NCBI RefSeq assembly: GCF_013466425.1 | Contig: NZ_CP059165.1 | Location: 3,348,001 to 3,412,000, forward strand | From: Mycobacterium vicinigordonae | Lineage (GTDB): Bacteria > Actinomycetota > Actinomycetes > Mycobacteriales > Mycobacteriaceae | Length of the DNA stretch: 64,000 nt | Direction: 5' to 3' | In this document: positions 53,739 to 62,862 of the stretch, one piece after another | Layout of the letters: each line of letters begins with the position of its first letter | How positions within the stretch are numbered: position 1 is the first letter of the stretch | Made by a program: the position numbers and the translations under genes | Notes under the pieces: generated by a model | Databases searched by the model: none | Told to the model about the DNA's origin: nothing | What the model saw: only the letters and a program-made list of their open reading frames with translations

Positions 53739-54521
53739 GTGACCGCGATCGGCCAGGTGGCCCTTCCGGTCGCCAAGCCGGTACTCGCACTGGGCGACTT
53801 CTTCGCGACCACATTGGACACCTTCGTCGCAATGTTTAGGCGGCCCTTCGCGTGGCGCGAATACTTGCTGCAATGCTGGTTCGTGGCTAGAGTCTCGACG
53901 CTGCCCGGGATATTGATGACCATCCCGTGGGCGGTGATCTCGGGATTCCTGTTCAACGTCCTGCTGACCGACATCGGTGCCGCCGACTTCTCCGGCACCG
54001 GCTGCGCCATTTTCACAGTCGACCAGAGCGCACCCATTGTCACCGTCCTGGTCGTCGCGGGCGCCGGCTCCACCGCCATGTGCGCAGACCTGGGAGCGCG
54101 GACCATCCGTGAGGAACTCGACGCATTGCGGGTGATGGGCATCAATCCGATTCAGACGCTGGCAGTTCCGCGAGTCCTGGCCGCGACCACTGTGTCGCTG
54201 GCACTCAGTTCGGTCGTGACCGCGACCGGTCTACTCGGCGCGTTCTTCTGCTCGGTATTCCTGATGCATGTCTCGGCCGGCGCGTGGGTTACCGGCCTGA
54301 CCACCCTGACCCACAGCGTCGACGTGGTCATCTCGATGATCAAGGCGACGCTGTTCGGACTGATGGCTGGCCTGATCGCCTGCTATAAGGGCATGTCGGT
54401 GGGCGGCGGGCCGGCCGGGGTGGGTCGCGCGGTTAACGAAACAGTGGTTTTCGCCTTCATCGTCTTGTTTGTCATCAACATCATCGTCACTGCCGTCGGC
54501 ATGCCGTTCATGGTGTCCTGA
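53739..54521 (+). CDS. yrbE3A: YrbE3A, MlaE-type permease
   Basis: A 260-residue inner-membrane permease of the MlaE/YrbE family that forms the Mce transporter core with YrbE3B. Hydrophobic segments fill the second two-thirds, and the conserved LGARTIREELDALRVMGINPI loop is clear. GTG 53739 follows a GGAG. It is the first gene of the mce3 operon, which imports lipids with an Mce tunnel. Confidence 0.95.
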   Translation: MTAIGQVALPVAKPVLALGDFFATTLDTFVAMFRRPFAWREYLLQCWFVARVSTLPGILMTIPWAVISGFLFNVLLTDIGAADFSGTGCAIFTVDQSAPIVTVLVVAGAGSTAMCADLGARTIREELDALRVMGINPIQTLAVPRVLAATTVSLALSSVVTATGLLGAFFCSVFLMHVSAGAWVTGLTTLTHSVDVVISMIKATLFGLMAGLIACYKGMSVGGGPAGVGRAVNETVVFAFIVLFVINIIVTAVGMPFMVS

Positions 54522-54530
54522 GGGGAAGTC

Positions 54531-55346
54531 GTGACGATAGCGAAGACACTCACAGGCGGATGGAATCGGCTGGGGTCACAGATGCGGTTCTACGTAAGCA
54601 CCTTGACCGGGATCCCCGATGCCGTCGGTAACTACCGCGGCGAGCTGCTGCGAGTAATCGCCCAAATGGGCTTGGGCACAGGTGTTCTCGCGGTGATCGG
54701 TGGGACCGTTGTCATCGTCGGGTTCCTGGCAATGACCACCGGCGCGATCGTCGCCGTGCAAGGTTACAACCAGTTCGCCTCCGTCGGTGTAGAGGCGTTG
54801 ACCGGATTCGCGTCAGCCTTCTTCAATACCAGGGAAATTCAGCCCGGAACCGTGATGGTCGCACTGGCGGCCACCGTGGGTGCCGGCGCCACCGCGCAAC
54901 TGGGCGCGATGCGGATCAATGAGGAAGTCGACGCGCTCGAGGTGATCGGTATCCACAGTGTCAGCTACCTGGCAAGCACCCGCGTGCTCGCTGGGGTGGT
55001 AGTGGCGGTTCCGCTGTTCTGCGTGGGGTTGATGACCGCGTACCTGGCCGCCCGGCTGGGCACTACCTCCGTCTACGGCCAGGGCTCCGGCGTGTACGAC
55101 CACTACTTCAACACCTTCCTGCAGCCCACCGACGTGCTCTGGTCATCCTTCGAAGTCGTCGTGGTGGCGCTGATGATCATGCTGGTTTGCACCTACTACG
55201 GTTACACCGCGCACGGCGGTCCGGCCGGAGTCGGCGAGGCAGTGGGCCGGGCCGTGCGCGCCTCGATGGTGGTCGCATCGATCGCCATCGTGATCATGAC
55301 GTTGGCGATCTACGGCCAGTCGCCTCACTTTCATCTGGCGAGCTAG
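54531..55346 (+). CDS. yrbE3B: YrbE3B, MlaE-type permease
   Basis: A 271-residue second permease, with the matching loop LGAMRINEEVDALEVIGIHSV and several membrane segments. It starts at GTG 54531, 9 bp after yrbE3A, and ends 4 bp before mce3A. It pairs with YrbE3A in the membrane. Confidence 0.95.
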   Translation: MTIAKTLTGGWNRLGSQMRFYVSTLTGIPDAVGNYRGELLRVIAQMGLGTGVLAVIGGTVVIVGFLAMTTGAIVAVQGYNQFASVGVEALTGFASAFFNTREIQPGTVMVALAATVGAGATAQLGAMRINEEVDALEVIGIHSVSYLASTRVLAGVVVAVPLFCVGLMTAYLAARLGTTSVYGQGSGVYDHYFNTFLQPTDVLWSSFEVVVVALMIMLVCTYYGYTAHGGPAGVGEAVGRAVRASMVVASIAIVIMTLAIYGQSPHFHLAS

Positions 55347-55350
55347 TGCG

Positions 55351-56694
55351 ATGAGTCGCGGGCCCGCTCGACACCGCCTTCACGACGCGTGGTGGACGCT
55401 GATCCTGGTCGCTGCCGTCGTAGCGGTCGTCGCGGTGACCGCGGCATCGTTCACCGGAGCCCTGCGGTCTTATGTGCCGGTGACCCTGACATCCGAGCGC
55501 TCGGGCCTGGTGATGGATGCCGGCGCCAAGGTGATGATGCGCGGAGTTCAGGTCGGCAAGGTCAGCCGGATTGGCTCCGACCGGCGTGGTGCCAGCCTGC
55601 GGCTGGAGATCGAGCCCAACCAGATTCGCTACATCCCAGCCAATGTGGAGGCGCAGATCAGCGCCACCACCGCTTTCGGCGCCAAGTTCGTGGAGCTTGT
55701 GTTGCCGCAGACTCCGAGTCCCGCAAGACTTTCCGCGGGTGCCGTGTTGCACTCGAAGAATGTCAGCGCCGAAATCAACACTGTCTTCCAGAATGTCGTC
55801 GACCTGCTCGACATGATCGACCCGCTCAAGCTCAACGCGGTGCTGACCGCCCTTGCCGACGCCGTACGCGGCCAGGGCGAGCGGATGGGACAGGCCGTCA
55901 GCAGCCTCAACGAGGTATTGGCGGCCCTCAATGCGCGCCGCGGAACCCTGCGCGCCGACTGGCGATCGCTGCGAAACTTCAACGACACGTATCACGCGGC
56001 CGCCCAAGACATCTTGACGATCCTCGACGCTGCCAGCACCACCGGTGCCACCATCGTGAATCATTCGGCGCAACTGGATGCCCTACTGCTCAACGTCATC
56101 GGATTGTCGACCAGCGGCACCCAACTCCTCGGGCAGAGCCGGGATAGCCTAGTCGCCGCGATCAATACCCTCGAGCCCACCACCGATCTGCTGTTGAGGT
56201 ACAGCCCGGAGTACACCTGCTTTCTGCAGGGCACCAAGTGGTACCTCGACAACGGCGGCTACGCGGCCTGGGGTGGCGCCGACAGCCGGACCCTGCAACT
56301 CGACGTTGCGCTGCTACTGGGCAACGATCCCTACACCACTCCCGACAATCTTCCGATCGTCGGCGCCAAGGGTGGCCCAGGTGGTAGGCCCGGCTGCGGG
56401 TCGCTGCCGGATGCCAGCAAGAATTTCCCCGTTCGCCAACTCATCACCGACACCGGTTGGGGGACCGGGCTCGATATCCGGCCCAACCCGGGGATCGGGC
56501 ATCCCTGCTGGGCGGACTACTTCCCGGCAACCCGTTCCGACCCGCAACCACCCTCGGTGCGGCAATGCATCCCAGGACCGGCAATCGGCCCGAACCCCAC
56601 CGGGCCACCGTACGGGGCGCCGCTCTACGGCCCGGGCGGGGTGCCGCTGTGGCCGGAAGTCCCTGCGCCACCAACGCCTTCACCGCCGCCATGA
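55351..56694 (+). CDS. mce3A: Mce3A substrate-binding protein
   Basis: A 447-residue MCE protein with an N-terminal membrane anchor (LILVAAVVAVVAVTAASF). The MCE domain (about 35-120) has SERSGLVMDAGAKVMMRGVQVGKV and INAT-like ATTAFGAKFVELV. Helices and a Pro-rich C-terminus follow. Cysteines near the end (TCFL, PGCGS, HPCW, RQCIPG) are as in other MceA proteins. Mce A-F build a periplasmic tunnel for lipids. Confidence 0.94.
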   Translation: MSRGPARHRLHDAWWTLILVAAVVAVVAVTAASFTGALRSYVPVTLTSERSGLVMDAGAKVMMRGVQVGKVSRIGSDRRGASLRLEIEPNQIRYIPANVEAQISATTAFGAKFVELVLPQTPSPARLSAGAVLHSKNVSAEINTVFQNVVDLLDMIDPLKLNAVLTALADAVRGQGERMGQAVSSLNEVLAALNARRGTLRADWRSLRNFNDTYHAAAQDILTILDAASTTGATIVNHSAQLDALLLNVIGLSTSGTQLLGQSRDSLVAAINTLEPTTDLLLRYSPEYTCFLQGTKWYLDNGGYAAWGGADSRTLQLDVALLLGNDPYTTPDNLPIVGAKGGPGGRPGCGSLPDASKNFPVRQLITDTGWGTGLDIRPNPGIGHPCWADYFPATRSDPQPPSVRQCIPGPAIGPNPTGPPYGAPLYGPGGVPLWPEVPAPPTPSPPP

Positions 56695-56725
56695 CGACAC
56701 CGGCAAAGACCAAGAGGAGGATGCG

Positions 56726-57754
56726 ATGAAGCAGAACCTACGCGGCCCCTTGCTGCGCCTGGGAATCTTCCTGACGGTGTGTCTACTGACCGCGTTCGTG
56801 CTGTTCGCGGTATTCGGTGAGGTGCGGTTCGGATCTGGCAAGAGCTACTTCGCCGAATTCACCAACGTGTCGAATCTACGGGTGGGCAAGCTGGTTCGCA
56901 TCGCTGGTGTCGAGGTCGGCAAGGTCAAGAAGATCTCGGTAAATCCCGACGCCACCGTACGGGTCGAGTTCACCGCCGACGACTCGGTCGTCCTCACCGA
57001 GGGAACAGTTGCCGTCATTCGCTACGACAACCTGTTTGGCGACCGCTATCTCGCGTTAGAGGAGGGCACCGACAGATCAGCCGTCCTCCCTCCCGGCCAG
57101 ACGATTCCGTTGTCTCGCACCAAACCGGCGCTGGATCTGGACGCCCTGATTGGTGGATTCAAGCCGCTGTTCCGCGCCCTGAATCCCGACCAGGTCAACG
57201 CGCTGAGCGAACAATTGCTGCAGGCATTCCAGGGGCAGGGTGCCACCATCTCCTCGTTTCTGGAACAGACCGCCGCCGTCACCAACACCTTGGCCGACCG
57301 CGATCAGCTCATCGGACAGGTAGTGGACAACCTCAATGTGGTTCTGGGTTCGCTTGGCGGACAAAGCGATCGGCTGGATCAGGCGGTAACATCGCTGGCA
57401 CAGTTAGTCCGTGGCCTCGCCGAGCGCAAGACCGAAATCAGCAACGCGGTGGCCTATACCAACGCCGCCGCCGGATCGGTCGCCGACCTTTTGACCCGGA
57501 CCCGAGCACCCTTTACAAAAGTGCTGCACGAGACGGACCGGGTGGCGGGTATCGCGGCTGATGACCACGACTATCTCGACAATCTGCTCAACACCCTGCC
57601 CGATAAATACCAAGCGCTGTACCGACAGGGCATGTACGGCGACTTCTTCGCCTTCTACCTGTGCGACATCGTGCTCAAGGTCAACGGCAAAGGCGGCCAA
57701 CCGGTGTATGTCAAACTGGCCGGCCAGCCCACCGGACGGTGCGCGCCGAAATGA
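56726..57754 (+). CDS. mce3B: Mce3B substrate-binding protein
   Basis: A 342-residue MCE protein, the same length as Rv1967. Anchor at about 9-29 and MCE domain with FTNVSNLRVGKLVRIAGVEVGKV and DNLFGDRYLALE. ATG 56726 is preferred over a longer frame from 56273 overlapping mce3A. GAGGAGG lies 9-10 bases upstream. The stop overlaps mce3C. Confidence 0.94.
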   Translation: MKQNLRGPLLRLGIFLTVCLLTAFVLFAVFGEVRFGSGKSYFAEFTNVSNLRVGKLVRIAGVEVGKVKKISVNPDATVRVEFTADDSVVLTEGTVAVIRYDNLFGDRYLALEEGTDRSAVLPPGQTIPLSRTKPALDLDALIGGFKPLFRALNPDQVNALSEQLLQAFQGQGATISSFLEQTAAVTNTLADRDQLIGQVVDNLNVVLGSLGGQSDRLDQAVTSLAQLVRGLAERKTEISNAVAYTNAAAGSVADLLTRTRAPFTKVLHETDRVAGIAADDHDYLDNLLNTLPDKYQALYRQGMYGDFFAFYLCDIVLKVNGKGGQPVYVKLAGQPTGRCAPK

Positions 57755-58983
57755 AGTCATTCGCTGAACGCAACCGGTTGGTCGTCGGCGGTGTCGGCAC
57801 CGCGGTGGTGGCCGCAATCATGTTGGCAGCCTTGCAATATCAGCAGTTGCCATTCCTGGATCAAGGCAAGCGTGTGGCCGCCTACTTCGTCGACGCGGGC
57901 GGCCTGCGCGCCGACAACACCGTAGAGGTATCCGGCTATCCGGTCGGCAAGGTGTCCAGCATCGAGCTCGACGGTCCCGGCGTGCTGGTGAAATTCAAAG
58001 TGGACCAAAATATTCGGCTCGGTGACCGAACGGAGGTGGCGATCAAGACCAAGGGTCTGCTGGGTAGCAAGTTCCTCGAGGTACTGCCCCGCGGCGAAGG
58101 CCAACTCGGCGGGCCGATCCCGATCGAGCGAACGACGTCGCCCTACCAATTGCCGTACGCTCTAGGCGATCTGGCCAGCACGATCAGTGGGCTCGACACC
58201 AACCGGCTGTCCGAGTCGCTGGGCACCCTGGCCCGGACATTCGCCGACACACCGGCCGATTTCCATAACGCGATGACGGGGGTGGCGCGCCTAGCGCAGA
58301 CCCTCGATCAGCGTGACGCCCAATTACGCGGCCTGCTGGACAAGGCCGCCAGGGCGACGGGAGTGCTGGCCAAGCGCACCGACCAGATCGTCGGCCTGGT
58401 GCGCGATACCAACGCGCTACTGGCGCAGCTGCGCACCCAGAGCGCCGCCCTGGACCAAATCTGGGGAAACATCTCGGCGGTCTCGCGGCAGCTGCAGGGC
58501 TTCATCACCGAGAACCGGCAGCAAATGAAGCCTGCGCTGGACAAGCTGAACCGGGTGCTCTCGATCGTCGACAACCGCAGAGATCGCATCAAGCAGGCCC
58601 TTCCACTGCTCAACTCCTACATCATGTCGCTGGGCGAATCCGTCTCGTCCGGACCGTTCTTCAAGGCATACGTCGTCAACCTGCTACCCGGCCAGTTTGT
58701 ACAGCCGTTTATTAACTCGGCGTTCTCAGATCTGGGACTGGACCCGGCCACGCTGCTGCCCTCGCAGCTGTCCGACCCACCGACTGGGCAGCCCGGAACT
58801 CCGCCGCTACCGGTCCCGTACCCGCGTACCGGACAGGGCGGCGAACCGCGGTTGACGCTGCCCAATGCAATCACGGGCAACCCTGGCGATTCGCGCTATC
58901 CCTACCGACCCGAGCCACCGGCGCAGCCGCCCGGCGGACCACCGCCCGGTCCACCAGCGCAGCCGCCGGGGGGCCAGCCATGA
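57751..58983 (+). CDS. mce3C: Mce3C substrate-binding protein
   Basis: A 410-residue MCE protein with an anchor at about 10-30, MCE domain (VDAGGLRADNTVEVSGYPVGKV, KTKGLLGSKFLEVLP) and a long Pro-rich tail (PPGGPPPGPPAQPPGG), a known MceC trait. ATGA joins it to mce3B. Confidence 0.94.
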   Translation: MKSFAERNRLVVGGVGTAVVAAIMLAALQYQQLPFLDQGKRVAAYFVDAGGLRADNTVEVSGYPVGKVSSIELDGPGVLVKFKVDQNIRLGDRTEVAIKTKGLLGSKFLEVLPRGEGQLGGPIPIERTTSPYQLPYALGDLASTISGLDTNRLSESLGTLARTFADTPADFHNAMTGVARLAQTLDQRDAQLRGLLDKAARATGVLAKRTDQIVGLVRDTNALLAQLRTQSAALDQIWGNISAVSRQLQGFITENRQQMKPALDKLNRVLSIVDNRRDRIKQALPLLNSYIMSLGESVSSGPFFKAYVVNLLPGQFVQPFINSAFSDLGLDPATLLPSQLSDPPTGQPGTPPLPVPYPRTGQGGEPRLTLPNAITGNPGDSRYPYRPEPPAQPPGGPPPGPPAQPPGGQP

Positions 58984-60260
58984 CGACCAAGCTGCGCCGC
59001 GCCCGTTCCGTGTTGGCGACCGTTCTCGCCTTGGTACTCACTGCCGGTGTCGTTATGGCAATGCGTGGCGCGGGGGAGTCTGCGCGAACGTTCGTCGTCG
59101 CCTACTTCGACAACAGCAACGGCGTGTTCGCCGGCGACGACGTACAGATCCGCGGAGTGCCGGTGGGCAAGATCCTCAAGATCGAACCGCAACCGCTGCA
59201 GTCCAAGATCTCGTTCTGGTTCGACCACAGGCACAAGGTCCCCGCCGACGCCGCCGCGGCCATCTTGTCGCCGCAGCTGGTGACCGGGCGAGCCATCCAG
59301 CTGACACCGCCCTACACCGGTGGCCCAACTATGACCAGCGGGGCCGTCATTGCGCGGGAACGCACTGTAGTCCCCGTGGAGTGGGACGACCTGCGCACCC
59401 AGCTGCAACGCCTCACCGAACTGCTGAAGCCGGCCGAGGACGGGTTCAGCACGCTTGGCGCCCTGATCAACACGGCCGCCGACAACCTACGTGGGCAGGG
59501 GCCGACCATCCGCGACACGATCATCAAACTGTCCCAAACGGTTTCGATGCTAGGGGACCACAGCAGCGACATCTTCACCACTGTGAAGAATCTGTCCACG
59601 CTGGTCTCGGCGCTCAAAGACAGCGCCGATCTGCTCGAGCAGCTGAATCACAACCTGGCCGCGGTGACCTCGGTGCTGGCCGACGATCCCGGCAAAGTTG
59701 GCGTAGCCGCCGACGACCTCAACGCGGTGGTGTCCGATGTGCAGAGTTTCGCTTCGGAGAACAGCGACGCGATCGGCACCACGTCGGACCGGCTGACGTC
59801 GATCAGCACGATGCTGGTCGAAAGCCTTGATGACATCAAACAGACTCTGCATATCAGTCCCACGGTGCTGCAGAACTTCAACAACATCTTCGAACCAGCC
59901 AACGGGGCGCTGACCGGTGCGCTGGCTGGGGTCAATATGGCTAATCCGCTGGCTTTCCTGTGCGGGGCGGTCCAGGCTGCATCCAGATTGGGCGGTGAGC
60001 AAGCGGCCAAACTCTGCGTGCAGTACCTCGCGCCGATCATGAAGAACCGACAGTACAACTTCCCGCCGTTAGGGGAGAACCTCTTAGTCGGAGCCCAGGC
60101 CCGGCCCAACGAAGTCACCTTCAGCGAAGAGTGGATGCGTCCTGATTTTGTACCGCCGGCACCCAATATACCTGGGGTGCAACCCGTCCCGGGCCGCCCG
60201 CTGTCCACCGACCCGGCGGCAGGATGGCGTGGCCTATTGCTACCACCGGGTGGCGGCTGA
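58980..60260 (+). CDS. mce3D: Mce3D substrate-binding protein
   Basis: A 426-residue MCE protein. The anchor is about 8-27 and the MCE domain includes FDNSNGVFAGDDVQIRGVPVGKI and LSPQLVTGRAIQLTP. The C-terminal part has the MceD cysteine pair (FLCGAVQ, KLCVQYL). ATGA overlaps mce3C; TGATG links it to mce3E. Confidence 0.94.
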   Translation: MTTKLRRARSVLATVLALVLTAGVVMAMRGAGESARTFVVAYFDNSNGVFAGDDVQIRGVPVGKILKIEPQPLQSKISFWFDHRHKVPADAAAAILSPQLVTGRAIQLTPPYTGGPTMTSGAVIARERTVVPVEWDDLRTQLQRLTELLKPAEDGFSTLGALINTAADNLRGQGPTIRDTIIKLSQTVSMLGDHSSDIFTTVKNLSTLVSALKDSADLLEQLNHNLAAVTSVLADDPGKVGVAADDLNAVVSDVQSFASENSDAIGTTSDRLTSISTMLVESLDDIKQTLHISPTVLQNFNNIFEPANGALTGALAGVNMANPLAFLCGAVQAASRLGGEQAAKLCVQYLAPIMKNRQYNFPPLGENLLVGAQARPNEVTFSEEWMRPDFVPPAPNIPGVQPVPGRPLSTDPAAGWRGLLLPPGGG

Positions 60261-61408
60261 TGCGGGTAGGCAGGTGGTGCGTGGGCCTGGCGACGATCGT
60301 CGTCATGGCCGGAATCTCCGGCTGTGGCTGGCGCGGGCTGAATTCGCTGCCCCTGCCGGGCACCGAAGGCAATGGCCCCGGGTCCTTCGTAATCCAGGCC
60401 CAGCTGCCTGACGTGAACAATATCCAGGCGAACTCGCGGGTACGCATCGCCGACGTGACGGTCGGGCACGTGACGAAGATCGAACGTCAGGGTTGGCACG
60501 CGTTGGTGACCATACGCCTGGACGGTGACGTCGACCTACCCGCCAACGCCACCGTCAAGATCGGCACCACCAGCTTGCTCGGGTCCTACCACATCGAACT
60601 CGGAATCCCGAAAGGTGAAGCTGCGCAAGGAAAGTTGCACGCTGGTTCACTGATCCCGCTGTCCCGCGGCGGAGCCTACCCGAGTACCGAGCAGACACTG
60701 GCTGCCCTGTCACTGGTCCTCAACGGCGGCGGTCTGGGCCAGGTACAGGACATCACCGAAGCGCTGAGCACGGCGTTTCGCGGACGCGAGCACGATCTAC
60801 GCGGCCTGATCGGGCAGTTGGATCGATTCACTGAATACCTCAAGGACCAGTCCGCCGACATCATCGCGGCCACCGAAAGCTTGAACCGTCTAGTCGGCAG
60901 ATTCGCTGCCCAGCAGCCCGTTCTGGACCGTGCTCTGGCGACCATTCCCGACGCGCTGACAGTGCTCAACGGCAACCGGCACCTCCTAGTCGAGGCCGCC
61001 GATCAGCTCAGCAAGTTCAGTGCGCTGACCGTGGACACGGTCAACAAGACAAAAATCAATCTATTCAACGAATTGCGACAACTCGGGCCGGTGCTGGAGT
61101 CGCTGGCCAACGCCGGACCCGCCCTGACACGCTCGCTGTCGCTGCTGGCGACCTTCCCATTTCCGAACGAGACTTTCCAGAATTTTCAACGCGGCGACTA
61201 CGCCAACCTGACCGCCATCATCGACCTCACCTTGAGCCGCATCGACCAGGGCCTGTTCACTGGCACCCGCTGGGAGTGTCATCTCACTCAACTGGAGCTG
61301 CAGTGGGGCCGAACCATCGGTCAATACCCCAGCCCTTGCACCTCCGGTTACCGAGGCACACCCGGCAATCCACTGACCGCTCCCTATCGCGATGACCAGG
61401 GGCCCTAG
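60260..61408 (+). CDS. lprM: Mce3E lipoprotein LprM
   Basis: A 382-residue Mce lipoprotein. The signal is short (VGRWCVGLATIVVMAG) and the lipobox ISGC is good. The MCE domain carries VNNIQANSRVRIADVTVGHV and TTSLLGSYHIELG. ATG 60260 shares one base with the mce3D stop. Position five and lipidation identify MceE. Confidence 0.94.
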   Translation: MRVGRWCVGLATIVVMAGISGCGWRGLNSLPLPGTEGNGPGSFVIQAQLPDVNNIQANSRVRIADVTVGHVTKIERQGWHALVTIRLDGDVDLPANATVKIGTTSLLGSYHIELGIPKGEAAQGKLHAGSLIPLSRGGAYPSTEQTLAALSLVLNGGGLGQVQDITEALSTAFRGREHDLRGLIGQLDRFTEYLKDQSADIIAATESLNRLVGRFAAQQPVLDRALATIPDALTVLNGNRHLLVEAADQLSKFSALTVDTVNKTKINLFNELRQLGPVLESLANAGPALTRSLSLLATFPFPNETFQNFQRGDYANLTAIIDLTLSRIDQGLFTGTRWECHLTQLELQWGRTIGQYPSPCTSGYRGTPGNPLTAPYRDDQGP

Positions 61409-62848
61409 ATGCTGCAGCTACCGCGACGAGTCTTACTGCAACTGACCATCTTTGCCGTAATCGCGGTTGGCGTGGTGGCGGTCACGTATCTACATTTCGC
61501 CAAGCTGCCCGCGACTCTGTTCGGCGTCGGGCGCTACACGGTGACCGTGCAGCTGCGGGAAAGCGGCGGGCTATACGACACCGGCAACGTCACCTATCGT
61601 GGCTCCGAAGTCGGCCGGGTCCAGTCGGTACGACTCACCGACACCGGCGTCGAAGCGGTGCTGTCGCTCAAATCGGGCATCGACATTCCCTCCAGCCTGC
61701 GGGCCGAGGTGCACAGCCACACCGCGATCGGCGAAACATATATCGAATTGCTGCCTCGGAATGCCACCGCGCCGCCGCTGAAAGACGGCGACGTCATCGC
61801 CTTGACCGACACCTCGGTGCCACCCAATATCAACGCCCTGCTCAGCGCCGCGAACACCGCTCTCGCCGCGATCCCGCGCGAAAACCTGCGCACGGTCGTG
61901 GACGAGTCGTATACAGCCGTCGGCGGGCTCGGCCCCGAACTCTCGCGACTGGTCGCCGGCTCGGCGACCCTGGCGATCGACGCGCGCAACAACCTGGACC
62001 CGCTGCTGGCGCTGGTGGACCACACGCCAGTGGTGCTGGACTCGCAGAGCCGGAGCGCGGCAGCCATCACCGAATGGGCATCGCACCTGGCGACCGTGAC
62101 CCGGCAGCTCCAGAACCACGATGTGGCCGTCGGCGGCGTCGTCGATCGAGGTGGCCCCGCGCTGGCCGAGCTGCGCCAGCTCGTCGAGCGCGTGCAACCG
62201 GCACTGCCGACTCTGCTGGCCAACCTGACCAGCGTGGGCCAAGTGGCACTCACCTACCAGAACGACATCGAGCAACTGCTGGTGGTGTTCCCCATGGCAA
62301 TTGCCGCCGAGCAAGCCGGCATCCTGGCCAACCTGAACACCAAACAGCCCTATCGGGGTCAGTATCTGAGCTTCAATCTCAACCTGAACCTACCGCCGCC
62401 GTGCACAACCGGGTTCCTGCCGGCACAGCAACAACGCGTCCCGACGTTCCAGGACGCACCGGACCGTCCACCGGGTGATCTGTACTGCCGGGTGCCGCAA
62501 GACTCGCCGCTCAACGTGCGGGGCGCTCGGAACATCCCGTGCGAAACGGTTCCCGGCAAACGCGCGCCCACCGTAAAGCTCTGCGAAAGTGCCGAATCGT
62601 TCATACCGCTCAACGGGGGCAATAACTGGAAAGGTGACCCGAACGCAACCCTGTCCGGTCAAGATATTCCGCAATTGCCACCACCCGCGACACCCCTGAT
62701 GCCGGCTCCGATCACCGTCACGCAGTACGACCCGGGCAGTGGGACGTTCGTCGGACTCGACGGGCAGCCCTACCCGCCGACCGACCCGACGGGAACCGAA
62801 CCGGGAGACAAGACCTGGCAATCGATCCTGCTGCCGACGGGCCGCTGA
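61409..62848 (+). CDS. mce3F: Mce3F substrate-binding protein
   Basis: A 479-residue MCE protein starting directly after the lprM stop. Anchor about 10-29; MCE domain with LRESGGLYDTGNVTYRGSEVGRV and SHTAIGETYIELLP. The C-terminal tail is long and Pro-rich with several cysteines. H37Rv has Rv1972-Rv1975 after it; here a convergent hydrolase follows at once. Confidence 0.94.
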   Translation: MLQLPRRVLLQLTIFAVIAVGVVAVTYLHFAKLPATLFGVGRYTVTVQLRESGGLYDTGNVTYRGSEVGRVQSVRLTDTGVEAVLSLKSGIDIPSSLRAEVHSHTAIGETYIELLPRNATAPPLKDGDVIALTDTSVPPNINALLSAANTALAAIPRENLRTVVDESYTAVGGLGPELSRLVAGSATLAIDARNNLDPLLALVDHTPVVLDSQSRSAAAITEWASHLATVTRQLQNHDVAVGGVVDRGGPALAELRQLVERVQPALPTLLANLTSVGQVALTYQNDIEQLLVVFPMAIAAEQAGILANLNTKQPYRGQYLSFNLNLNLPPPCTTGFLPAQQQRVPTFQDAPDRPPGDLYCRVPQDSPLNVRGARNIPCETVPGKRAPTVKLCESAESFIPLNGGNNWKGDPNATLSGQDIPQLPPPATPLMPAPITVTQYDPGSGTFVGLDGQPYPPTDPTGTEPGDKTWQSILLPTGR

Positions 62849-62862
62849 ACCTCACGGCATCA

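Noticed and set aside
53521..53742. 73-codon ORF upstream of yrbE3A
   Set aside because: It covers the shared operator and promoter region, has no SD, and its composition looks non-coding.
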